From: Daphnia carinata
Lineage: Eukaryota > Arthropoda > Branchiopoda > Diplostraca > Daphniidae
Direction of reading: 5' to 3'
Assembly: GCF_022539665.2 (NCBI RefSeq)
Contig: NC_081337.1
Span: forward strand, 3,200,679-3,264,678
DNA length: 64,000 bases
Shown one piece after another: positions 1 to 11,253 of the stretch. The position numbers were made by a program, and so were the translations under genes. The notes beneath the pieces are model-generated. The model did not search any database. It worked only from the letters and a program-made list of their open reading frames with translations, and was not told the DNA's origin. How positions within the stretch are numbered: position 1 is the stretch's first letter; each line of letters begins with the position of its first letter.

Positions 1-2280
1 TTAGAACTTCATTTTGTACACTTGCGACTGTGTACACTCGTTATTTCTCGTAGTCCTGAAGTTTCTTTCGCGAGACGAATCTTGTAAAACTTATTGTGAA
101 CGGCCTCGATGGGAGACAGCCGATCGAAAAAAAAAAACAACATTGAAAAGTTGTATTTCTTTTAAGCTTTGTGTCGGCTGATGCTGGTATCAGTTCAAAT
201 AATCGCATCAGTGTTCGCGAGCTTTTTCTAAGTGCTGTTACTTTGTCATCTATACGATATGAAAAGAAAGAAGCTTGAAACCAAGTATTTATCAATAAAA
301 AGAGTAAGAAACCTTATACTGCCTATTTTTCACTTCACAAATTGATCAGCTATCACGAAGCAAAGCCTGCAATATTCCCAAACTAGAGGATTGAATGTCA
401 AGACAACGCCACCGCTTCCCATCGCCACCCGCCTTTTTGTCGTGCAGTCAATCGATCTTTGCTGCCTACAACAAAGCCCTTTCTTTTTTTCTTTGTATAG
501 AGCATTAATAAAGGACTAAAAATATCTATTCTGTTAAAAGAAATATGTCTCGAATGAAAGATGATCAACCAGAACTCTTTGATCTTTGACTTACCTTTTC
601 CTTATGGCAAATAAAGGTCGCTTTAGTTACGCAAATTCTTTATCGCACTAACCTGACAAAAATAAAGAGAGCCACTTGTGATTTCAAAAAAGCAAATGCA
701 AGTAATATTAATAACTCACTATTCACGGGTTCAATTCACGTTTATCTGATGTGATCCCCCTTCGCATCGGCAAAAAAAAAAAACTGTTTTCCTTCCCCCT
801 GTAGACAGCGAATGAGAAAACACCAACTAAAAAGGGGGACGAAAAAGAAGTGATCAATTGATTACCATCTCTTAATAGAAACTGCCATATAGGAATACGT
901 ACGTCACGGTATACTCTCGCTGATTGAATTGTATGAGTTCATCTCCCTGTAAGCCGCAGACGACAAGGTCTGACGTAGACGGCCTAAACAATGACTGGAG
1001 TCTTGTTTCCAACTCCGCGGCACCGAACATAATGGTGGTGATCTTTCGCAATGTACGTCGTAAGCGGAATCCCAGCTTCTTTCATAATTAATGCAGATGA
1101 TATAGTCCCTACACTTTCTCATTTGTTTAGCCGCCCCATGATGAGAGTTTCAAATTGTGTTTCTGGTTCCTCACAGATCAAAGAATATTACATGACACTA
1201 AGCTTGACAAGTGAATTTAACGATACATTAGTCTCTAACAATGCAGCGCATTAAAAACGAGTCCCGGGTATTTCAAGCGAACTGGGAAAAAATTGATACA
1301 GGCTTTTGCGTAGGTGGTTCGCCAATCACTTACTGTACCATTGCCTCGCCCGATTTTATATCCTAAAGGACTGTTGCTTATGCAAATTCAGTTACAAGTG
1401 CAGCGGGAATGTCAAAAAGATGTTAAAAGACATGCGTTAGAAATAAAAATGCAGATCTACCTTTCTTTTTCTCTCGGTGAGCTCTTTTTTTGTTACGTTT
1501 TCAACCCTTCCCTTTCTTCTTGATCAAGTCGACCATGTTTTTCGGCGAAGAGTCGTAGAGTTGCAGCTGCCTAGTACTTTTCCAAAATGCTACATGTGAC
1601 GTTTGTTCATTTCAATTCACCGTCGCATGTCTCCGAATTGGAATTTCATGGCGTTCTTCATTACATTAGACATGACAGTCTTTCAAATTAGATGAAAGGC
1701 TACAAGCAGCTTTTATTTAGACAAAGCAGCTTTCCTTATGGGGAGTTAGCAAAGATGCTTCCGTTCAGCCCGAATGATATCACCTTAATAATTCAAATAC
1801 CGGTTTGGCGAAGCAACTTGTGCGGGAGGGGAAAGCTCGCTGGCTTTTAATTACTTAATGGACTAGTTGGTTTCTAAGCAAGTCTTTCCGTTTGCGCCGT
1901 TTCCGATTCCTGACGAATGGTTTCCATGAAGTCCTCTAAATCGTCTATATATAATTAATCTTTCCACACAATCAAATGCCCGCTTTTTCTGTTCTTGTCA
2001 ACCACGTAAATAATCAACACCTACGTCGTCACGAAATTGAGTAAAGAGTGACTTTATCGCAATCCTCGCCTCGGGGGCATTACTTGAAGCCGCGTAAGTA
2101 AATTGTTCTAATCAACTGCCAGCAGATTCTGTAAGGATAAACAGGAAAAATTAAGTCACTTTGGAATTTTTTGATGTTGTAATTTTGTTGCAAGTGCGTG
2201 TCACAGAACCCAAAAAAAAAAAATCAAAGGTCTGATTAACTGACCAACGTACGATTTAAGAAGGGAGGAAAACGTTACAA
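1..2280. other. Intergenic, AT-rich; no firm gene
   Basis: No gene can be supported with confidence. The stretch is AT-rich with short A and T runs, for example near 130, 770 and 2210. One short minus-strand open frame (872-1030) is listed separately. A second piece, about 150-263 on the minus strand, has a good pyrimidine tract and a TATAG acceptor-like site at about 264 followed by about 36 sense codons, but it could not be joined in phase to anything. The part next to 2281 should hold the 3' UTR of the RBM42-like gene. Confidence 0.4.
872..1030 (-). CDS. Possible small coding exon, unidentified
   Basis: A minus-strand open frame of 52 codons runs from an ATG at 1030 to a TAA at 872. It begins MFGAAELETRLQSLF, and the composition looks protein-like (mixed charged and hydrophobic residues, no homopolymers), unlike most AT-rich noise around it. 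A donor-like GTATTC follows a TAC codon inside the frame, so this could be a first exon rather than a whole gene. No family is recognised and no partner exon could be placed in phase. It may be chance. Confidence 0.2.
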   Translation of the reverse strand: MFGAAELETRLQSLFRPSTSDLVVCGLQGDELIQFNQREYTVTYVFLYGSFY

Positions 2281-4890
2281 TCATCGACGCTTGCCAAGTA
2301 AGATATCCTTCTCCTTTTGTCGCTTCTTAACCTCGTCGATGTTGCGGTTCTTCCAATTGCTTTTGCGCAACTTAATCGGCCGACTTCCCACGTACTTGCC
2401 TGTGGAATGGAAGAGAAGACAAACAAAATTAAAACCATCTCACATCCAATCTAGACCGATTCTACTAAAAGGGTACGGCTTCATAACAGAAAAAGGTCAG
2501 CAAGGACATTGAGTGAAGGCACTCGCATTTGATGGATCATTGGGTACCCATAGAATGGCAAAAACGAAGGGAAACGGGTAAACGGACGTAAACGAGGCGC
2601 ATGTGCATCCCATCACGAGACTATAAGAAGCCATACCGGATGGTTTCCGTGCCACAGAACAACCCCTGTTTCAACAGTCGATGGCAGGTTAAGTGCTGCT
2701 GCTATTGACCACCGTACGACACATCCGATTCCGCACAACAAACAAATTATCGCCAAGAAACAAAACACAGAGGAAAAAAACACGATGCGGTTAAACTTGA
2801 TTTTGCGAACACTCTGCCTCATCGCCCTAATTTGCACTTGTACTATCGCCGATTCTGCCAACCAAGAAATTGATTCGTCGGAGAATCTTTTACCGCTGAT
2901 GGGTCAACTCGGAAAGCGTGAACCGTTCAAAAAACTTCGATCTCACAACCCGATTCTCATTTTTCACCAATCTATCCGACAACCGTAAGTTTGGCTGTTT
3001 TGAAAAATCTAAATTATATCTAAAATCTATTATTGCTTCGCTCTAAACTCTTCCATTTTGACAAGCACTTAATATGAGCCTTATAACGTAAATAAAACTA
3101 AATATTACATCTTTCTGTGGGAAGAAAAAAAAACAAATCTAGCTGTTTCTCAATTACTGAACAGACGGTATCTGCCAAGAACGAATAGCCACACGGAGGC
3201 ACCAGTGGGTGAACGCGACATCCCAAGACGGCTCATTCGACGCGGAAATAACAAGACGCATTCTAATATACAGCCGCTCCTCGTATGGAATCATCAGCTG
3301 CTGCCCAATTTCTATAACAAGCGACAACCACCCTACTTTATGAGCAGCCTTCGCAGAGATGGCAACTTGGGTAATACGAAGAATTCTGTGGCTGTCAAAC
3401 GATCCCACGATTGGGTAATGATACGGCATTAGCTCAAGACGTCGCTCTACTAAAGGACTAATTTTATGATTGGCATAACTTCATTTTACAGTTACCCAAG
3501 TCTGATGACGAAACGAACGTACAAGCATTCCCCTACGAAGAGTTCAACTACGACAGTAAAGGTGACACAAAAATGGCGCAAAAAAGGTGGCATTTTAATT
3601 AAGTTAGTGTTTTTCTTTTTGTTTTCTAGATTATTACCAAGTCGATAACGATTTCAACGAGCCGGACTTCGAACAAATTGAAACCAAGAACGACGATTTT
3701 TAAAGCGCCATATTGCTTTTTTTGTTTTTGCACTACACACAATTGACTGCTAATCGCTACACACATTTCACGAAAATCAAATGATCGCAGAAATAATAAA
3801 GTTGGGTGGATACTCCTGACATGCCCTATTATAGCGAAAATATTTATGATAAATTGAGAGGGACTTACCATTAATTTCTCTCATGGCTCGTGTGAAATCC
3901 GTCGGATCTTTGAAGCTAACGAAGCCGAAGCCTTTTGTTTTATTGGAGCGAGCGTCTCTGATCACTTTGGCTTTTTGAAAAGAGGGAAATTTTCCGAAAA
4001 CGCGAGCCAAGACTTCATCAGTCACATCATTGCCGAGATCTCCGCAAAAGATTCGGTAGTCGTCTGGAAAAGAAACAAATATTTGTATTACAAGGCGATT
4101 GAAGGAACAGAAAAGTGTGGGATATAGATAAAAAAAAAAATATGTTTACTTGGATCCCACTCAAGAAGGGAGTCATCTTGCCAAACTGTGCCACCAGCTG
4201 CTCTTACAAATTTTTTGGGTTTCTTCATCTTCTGTACTTTGGGCTCATCAGTGCCAGCTTTGACAGTGGCTGAACCGACCGTAGAGGACGGAGCCCTCAA
4301 AATAGATGGACCACCCTAAAAACAGAAATGTGTATACTGCTAATCTATGCACATGAGATTGTGTGTGCCTACCGAAGAACTTGGTGTAACTTTTGTGGGG
4401 GATTTAGCCTCAACTTTTTGTTTTTTGGCTGGTTGTGTAGTTTTGGACGAACTTGCAGCAGTAGTGGGAGTTGCAGGTGTTGATTTGGCTTCTTTTTCAG
4501 GAAGATAAAGAACAGGTTTGTTACTGATAATGGCTGTTCCAACACTAGAAGCTTGGCTTGAAGGTTGTACTGATGTGGTGGAGGAAAACGTTTGAGATGA
4601 AGAAGCTGGGGCAGTCGGTCTAACTCCAGCCCTTTGGAGTTGGGTTGGCAAAAAATGGGTAGGGGGTTGGAATTTTTGCTGAAATGTACCAGGTGCACCA
4701 GAAGCAGGTCGTACCATGCTTGGTTTTAAAACAGGGGGAATGGTAGGTTTAGACGTAGAGTTAGAGATTTCTGCCTCAAACCTGTTAACAAAACAAATCA
4801 GTTTAGTTAGCTAGTATAGAATTTGATTTGATGATTAAACTTATACCTTTCCATTTCATCTTGCATTTGTCTTTGAGGGAAACTTGCCAT
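2281..4890 (-). CDS. RBM42: RNA-binding protein 42 (RRM protein)
   Basis: Five exons (4847-4890, 4373-4781, 4150-4315, 3869-4063, 2281-2399) give 933 nt, 310 aa. The N-terminus is low-complexity, rich in Pro, Ser, Thr and Gln. The C-terminal half holds one RRM: RNP2-like RIFCGDLG near the start of exon 4, RNP1 KGFGFVSF further on, then the family tail KYVGSRPIKLRKS in the last exon. The arrangement (disordered N-terminus, WDP linker, single C-terminal RRM, basic end) matches RBM42, a spliceosome-associated RNA-binding protein that works in the nucleus. The human protein is longer, mainly in the disordered part. The start is the first ATG of the frame and reads MASFPQRQ. The last intron is about 1.47 kb and contains a whole gene on the other strand (2785-3703); the other introns are about 65-90 bp. 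Confidence 0.9.
2785..3703 (+). CDS. Secreted prepropeptide, candidate neuropeptide precursor
   Basis: Four exons (2785-2984, 3165-3414, 3492-3561, 3630-3703) total 594 nt, 197 aa, with good GT-AG sites and consistent phases. The N-terminus is a typical signal peptide: MRLN, then the hydrophobic core LILRTLCLIALICTCTIA with a likely cut near TIADSA. The remainder has no cysteine and many dibasic sites (GKR, KK, RR, KR), and ends in an acidic, tyrosine- and asparagine-rich tail (DNDFNEPDFEQIE). LGKR would give an amidated peptide if processed. The segment MSSLRRDGNLG is loosely reminiscent of insect NPLP1 peptides, but this is weak and the family is not established. An AATAAA at 3795-3800 can serve as the poly(A) signal and lies just before the RBM42 exon edge at 3869. 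The entire gene sits in the last RBM42 intron, on the opposite strand. Without the splice after 3414 the frame would stop at 3432, so an alternative short form is possible. Confidence 0.7.
3795..3800 (+). promoter_or_regulatory. Poly(A) signal of the nested prepropeptide gene
   Basis: Canonical AATAAA about 90 nt after the stop codon of the plus-strand nested gene. It lies in the RBM42 intron about 70 nt from the exon edge, so the nested transcript could end without crossing the RBM42 RRM exon. Confidence 0.5.
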
Positions 4891-5365
4891 TTTAAAAACG
4901 AATATTGTCTTCCGACTTTGTAAACACGAATTCGTTCACAATCGTACAAGCACTCACTTCTGCACGCCTGCAAACAGCGCTGCCAAATTAGTTTAATTGT
5001 GCAATGGCCTCCGACTCGACAACGGGTTAGGCTAAATGGCGAACAAGCACAGGAAGGTTTGTTCTACAAAAACGAATTTTTTCATGGCTTCATACTTCAA
5101 TCCTAAGACCAAAATCGTGATGGCCCTTGTAAATGGTACATGAAAACGATCTAGCAGACACACAAAATGGGTTAACGCATGTCTAATAGGAAACAAATGG
5201 AAAACAGTTTTCTCTTTTATATTAAAACAAGATAGCATCAAAATTAGAAACAGTAAGTTTTTGTTTCAAAATATGTAGTATGATCGATACCTTCCAATGC
5301 TTGATGGACCCTTTGTTGGATGGTTGCAGGAATGGAGTATGTTACAAAGAGGGGAAAACAAGTTT
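4891..5365. other. Intergenic spacer: RBM42 upstream region and zinc-finger gene 3' UTR
   Basis: About 475 bp between the start of the RBM42-like gene and the stop of the next minus-strand gene. It must hold the RBM42 promoter and 5' UTR and the 3' UTR of the zinc-finger gene. No open frame with coding character and no clear promoter element were seen. Confidence 0.5.
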
Positions 5366-8300
5366 TCACTTTTGAAAGTTGCGATTTCTTGACGTAATTA
5401 CAGACACTCGTTTAGGACTCTTTTCATTTGATGCTCCCAAAATAACAACAGGGTCAACTGCTTCCATGATAACATGATCTGCACCTTCCTCGATTTCGGA
5501 CTGGTGTTGGTCTGCATGCGAGTTGGAAACAAGCATCGTTCCTTCGTGGTTTCCCGCCAAAAGTCGCAGACCCGACTCAGAATTCATGAGGTTCTTGCTC
5601 AGTTCATCTCGATTTGACTCGCCTACTGTTAACATGTGAGACAGACTCATTTCCTGGGTCAAGGTAACCTGTCCATCGGTTTGGGTAAGGAACAATTCGC
5701 TTAGGTCAAGCAAAGTATTGGAATCCAACGCGGGAAGCTAACAGAAAAGAATGAAATAATCTTAGTTTTCTTTAAGGATAGCGACTAACTAATGGAAACA
5801 AAATTTACCTGGACATTGCCAGCTTCATCTAAATGGAATTTCACAGTCAAATTGGCCAGAGATCCACTTTGATCGCCCAGGGAATTGTGCTGATTTGACA
5901 AATCGCCTGTAATGGCAATAACTTTTGCCATCTGAGTGCTTCCATCAACGTCTATATCAACCCCCTGCTAAAGTAATTTTTTTTTTTTAACCAAGTGGCA
6001 AAGACGTTTCATAATTTAGACGATTTTACCTGATTGGTTGCTTTAACTTTCGGTTTCTTTTTGTTGGATACACCTGTTACTGCGCGAATTGCTTTCACTT
6101 TACCGACTGCCTGAGCAGCTTTACGATGACTCTTAAGATGGGATTGTCGGTGGCCGGTTGTCCGGAACGACAAGTTACATTCAGGACATCGGAAAGGTCT
6201 ATCTCCTGATGATAGAACGATGAAATGCTGTTTTTTCTTTTGCTACTCTTTTTCAATTGCTAAATGGCTTACCTGTATGAATTCTCATGTGAATTCGAAG
6301 CGTGTTCCGGCAGGAATAAAGACCTTTGCAGAACTCACAGGAGACGGTCTTATTGCCAGTAGGAGAATGGGTACGCAAATGCGCTGTCAAGGTGGACTTG
6401 AGCGTAAAACTTTTATCACATATCGAACAATGGAAAGGCCGTTCTCCAGTATGAGTTCGCATATGACGAATAAGATCTGACTGTTTTCTAAACAAAGATA
6501 AACGGGTATTAGTACATTAAAAGTTAACGTTTCCAGGCATTTTTACTTGAAACTTTTACTGCACTGCGTGCATTCTTTGAGGCTTTTTGGCATCTTATCC
6601 GTAGTTGGTTGAAGAAATCCTTCTTGCGAGGACGTCGCATCAGTAAACATCGGCGACTTGTGTTCTTTAAAACTTGTTTCCTCTGCGAAATAACATTAAA
6701 GATTTTATGCCGTTTTTTTCATGTGTACATAAAACGAATCGATAACTCATACCGGTCCTAGTCTGATTGCACCCCTCTTCCATATGATGTAAGTGGAGCT
6801 CAATGGAAGAAGATTTAAGCCCGCATGTGTCACACACACAATGAAGAGGATATCGATCTGAGTGCGATTTTTGATGAACCTAATACCCCACGGGAGTTTG
6901 ATTTAAAGCGATCAATATCAAATTTCATGCCACCAGAAAAAGCTTTCAATGCATGTTTTTGAAAAATGAAGCTGCTTACCATCAATGCTTGTGCAGTTGA
7001 GAACGATTTTGTGCAAATAGAACAAATATGAGTTTTCACAGCTCCGCAGTTACTGCGCATGTGAATCTTTAAATGAGCAGCTCGCTTGAATTCTCTTCCG
7101 CACGAAAGGCACCTGAAAACATCAATGAATAATACTAAAAATTGCAACGAATCAAACTGAAAACGAGTATGCATACTTTCTGTCTTCTTTTTTCGAATCA
7201 TCAGTTGCTGTGTTAAGTAGTTCATTCTCCTACGAATCAAAATAATTGAACGTTACGTATCGCTTGCTAATGAATATTGTGACTCACCTGAAATGTGAAA
7301 TTCTGCGACAAGACTTGGCCGTCATATATTGTTTGTAGATCAGAATCACCCGGCGTGTCTGTAACATCTTCTACCTCCTCGCCACCAAAGTCCATACTTA
7401 GTTGTATGGGTTCAAACGACGAAGTGTCATTCATGCTCGATGTCGTGCACGGGAGACTATGTACAACATCTCGTGTTCCATCCTCCAATTGGTATTCGCC
7501 ATCAGGTTGGGCTGTACTGGTATCTGGCGGCATGTCGCTTGATTCATAGTTCAACTGGAGACCATCCAAATGTAAAGTTAGCTCATTTTCAAAGGCCACC
7601 GACAGTTGGAATATTTACCAATTCCCAATTAGGTTCCGCCTGTGGCTCAGGAATGCGAGATGGCGATCGGTCGACCGTGTCAGCATCAGCTGACTCTGGA
7701 ACGGATGACGAACACTGAGTTTGTTGCTAAAAACAGGTTGAAGGGAACATGATTGAGGTATGTGATGTCTGATTAACATGTTTATGACGGTTCTTACCAA
7801 ATGAATGACCTCATTAGTGTGTGTTCGGACATGCTTTTTACAATTAGAGTATGTCTTAAAGGATTTTGGGCAGTACGGGCAGAGAAAAGGCCTTGAATCG
7901 CTGTGACTGGCTCTGTGTCGATTGAGCGTACCCTTGGTAGTGAAGCACCGATTGCATTCGGGGCACTGGAAACTGGGCGCCGAAACCCGTTCGTGCGTCA
8001 GGTGATGAGCTTTTAGAACCCACTTGGAAACAAAATTCCTTCGGCATGCACCATCAAATAATTTAGAAAAACCAATTTTATCTGACAATTATGAATAGTG
8101 AACACGCTAACCGGAGGCAGACGTTGCACGTAAAAGGCTTCAGTCCCGTATGCGTGCGGATATGCTGGTTAAGATGAGCTGATTTTTTAAAAGCCGCACC
8201 ACATTGCAAACATTTGAAAGGGCGCGTCTGTCGAGTGCCACTTTTTGCTTCTGATCTGCTAAACAGCTGTGCATTCACCGGTTGTCTCGGGAGGATTCCT

Positions 8301-11253
8301 AAAATAGAAATATTACCGTTTCTTACGTGTCACTGAATTGCGGACAGAACATTTTTATTACCTGATTCGGTCAATTCCAACGGTTCAGCTAACGTCACGG
8401 AAATAGTTGATTGGCCAGCGTCGTTCGCTAGACGTGGCTCTTCTGACGTATTAGCAGCCTTACTTTTGCTCTTGATAGATCGCTGGTGAGCCTGGAGGTG
8501 TACCTTGAAATAACTGCGATGTCGAAACTGCTTGCCACAATAATTACAGCTATACGGCCGCTGACCAGTATGGAGCCTGTAATCGAAATGGAAATGATAG
8601 GTTTCATAAGTATACATCTGGAGAGGGCGCCATGGAACGTACCTTTGATGTAAAACCAGGCTTGCCTGACTGGCCAGTTTTTTATTGCACACTGTGCACT
8701 CAAACGCTTTTGTCCCATTGTGCGAATTCAAGTGCGACATGAGAGTCGATTTGAGACGGAACGTCTTGAAACAGATTGCGCACTATTGGGACGAAGGCAG
8801 CTGATGTAGATTAACAATTCTAAAGTAGACGATTAACGACAACGCTTACCTTATAAGGCATGATGCAGTTGTGAATGCGAAGGTGGCGAACCAGATCCAA
8901 AGGTTTCTTAAATCGCTTCGGGCAATGGGTACACAATAGCCAGCGAACTGCGTTCTCCATCTGGTATTCGACAGTATATTGCCTTAAAAAAAAAAAAAAA
9001 GAAGCATATTTTCATAAAGATGCTACTACGTCTTGTCACAGAGCATCGGTTGTGAGACGCTTGTTGATTTATTGGACTTACACTAGTTTGGCTGGATTGG
9101 CTCTATCTACGAGAGTAGTCGTGCATGCTGTACGTTCCTTTGTTTTATCATGATCGCCATTTCGCTGTTGGCCTGGAAAAGACAAAAACAAATGCAAAAA
9201 TGTTATCAACACGAAAGACGACCTTCACAGAAGACAAAAAAAATGAAGTTTCGAAAGAATTCGCACATGAATTATCCACGCCACCATCTGAGAGTGGCAG
9301 CCCAATGCGCTCTAGAGCCTTTTGAAGAATATCATTCTTGTGGTTGAGGCCATCACGCAATACGGAATCATCGCCGTTAACGTTCAGAACTGAAATGGTG
9401 TCGGAATTTTTATCCAGCAGGTGGGAAAGACTCGAGTCCGTCTTTGGATGCAAGAAAGATAATTAAAAAAAAATAACAAGCGTGAATATAAAAGAGTTTT
9501 ATAAAGCAAACCTGCTCGGTATCACAGTGGAATTTACTCATGTGCGATGTCAAACTCGATACATTTCGGAATACGGCACTGCAATCTTCGCAGCGATGAA
9601 CATCACCTTGTTGCTCATTATGAGCAAGGAGGTGAAGGCGTCGAACGTGCGCTCGAAGGTTTCCTAATACATAAACGACATCGTACTTACGAGGAATAGA
9701 AGACTTAAATACTACAGTACCTTTCTGGCTTGAGGCATAAGGACAAAATGTGCACTTGTACGGTTTCTCATGTCCGTGGATAGCTTTCTGATGGCTTACA
9801 AGCGAGTTCTTCTGACTAAAACTCCGAGAGCATTGGTCGCACTGAAATAGCGCAACGTTATTTTTGAATAAATTCGTAACATGTTTCATCGGCGAATATT
9901 GAAAGTTATAAAACCTTGTAGGGTCGGTCGCCAGTATGGACTCGCTCGTGCCGGGTGCACAAGCTGGGCTTATCGAATTCCATAGGACAGTAAGAGCATT
10001 TGAAACGAGGTTTTCCTACGATTTTGTTCGCTTTGCCCTTTTTCTTGCAAGACAAGATGGAATTGACCTTTCACGAGAAATAAAGGTTTTAAAGAAAACG
10101 CTTAGATGCAAGCAAGATAAGATTGTGACACCTTTTGATGAAATCGGGAATGTTCCTTTAGCGCTCTTAAAGTGTTAAAGTTGACATGGCATTGCTTGCA
10201 GGGGAAGATTTTTATTACTGGTTCTGTTCCCCCAAGATCGGTTGAACCGTTACACGAGTGATTGAGCTCGGCAAGGGTTAAGGGGGCGGTCTTGTTCAGT
10301 TGGTGTTCCTCTTCTACGTGACGCCGTAAGGCCCTCATAGTTTCGAATTCGTTATCACACTGCTGACAGATAAGTGTATCTTCCTCAATGTGGAGTGAAA
10401 TATGAGCCTTCAAACTAGCCATTCGCGAAAATTTCTTGCCACATTCGGGACATTGACTTGATGTGCTATGCAAAGCCATATGAAGTTTTAGATTTTTCTG
10501 TGTGTCAAAGAAACCATGGCATTATTGCTACTATTAGGGAAACTTAAAAAACGTAAAAACTAGATTGGCTATACCTCAATGTTAAATGAGAGGTTGCAGG
10601 TCATACATTGGTAGGGCTTCTTGTCTAAATGTTGTAGCTTATGCCTTTTGTAGTCTGCACTTTTCTTAAATGTTGCTCCACATTCTGGGCAGGTCAAAGA
10701 ATCATTTACCTATGTACCAAACCAAGGTAAGCATGCAGCACACTGTGAAAGTGTTAACCTGATGATGTATATTACTGGAGTTTCAATATGAAAGGTATCT
10801 GGCAAATGCCTGTTATCAGGTAAATCTGACAGATCTGATGGCTGATCATTGTCTCCAATCTCATTAGCAATAGGCGAACTGGATACGATAGCTGTCCCGT
10901 TGTCTGAAATAATTCCAACCTTCAACGACACAAAAAAAAATACAGTAAAGAACAGTTCACCTTGAAAACAAACACACTTAGTTTTTATTCACCTGCGAAG
11001 ACTCAATGAATACCACCTGTACTCCATTTCCATTCTTCCACAATTTATTTATATCAAAGTCTGTGGAAAATACAAGTGGAACCGTAGTCTCCCCATCCAG
11101 GAGATCATTTGATCCTCCTGAAAGAAAAACACAAGATAGTCTATGAGATTCATAAATAAGCTGTAAAAAATTTTTACCTAATGAGTCGGACAAAACAAAA
11201 TTGAAGGACGTAACAGGGTTAGTTCCATCACAGTCATTGGTCGGTAATTCCAT
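5366..11253 (-). CDS. Large C2H2 zinc-finger protein, ZNF236-like
   Basis: I could chain 25 exons in phase from an ATG at 11253 (MELPTND) to a TGA at 5366, 4206 nt, about 1401 aa. Exons: 11178-11253, 10993-11117, 10776-10919, 10575-10709, 10132-10497, 9915-10043, 9721-9841, 9512-9663, 9229-9441, 9082-9164, 8850-8982, 8643-8782, 8362-8576, 8112-8298, 7798-8038, 7619-7726, 7288-7554, 7177-7229, 6980-7112, 6753-6879, 6547-6682, 6273-6487, 6030-6205, 5809-5967, 5366-5737. An acidic N-terminus is followed by about 23 C2H2 fingers in clusters, several with TGxRP-type linkers ([22 protein letters not shown]), separated by acidic Ser/Thr-rich spacers; the C-terminus is acidic and finger-free. This suggests a nuclear DNA-binding regulator. 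The dispersed layout recalls vertebrate ZNF236 (30 fingers), but orthology is not shown. The 9229/9164 junction is the least certain: the donor GTGAAG is weak and two acceptors 8 nt apart exist. Confidence 0.85.

Noticed and set aside
41-295. 84-codon minus-strand frame
   Set aside because: Part of it (after the acceptor-like site at about 264) looks protein-like, but it runs into a poly-A/T tract and could not be joined in phase to the frame at 872-1030.
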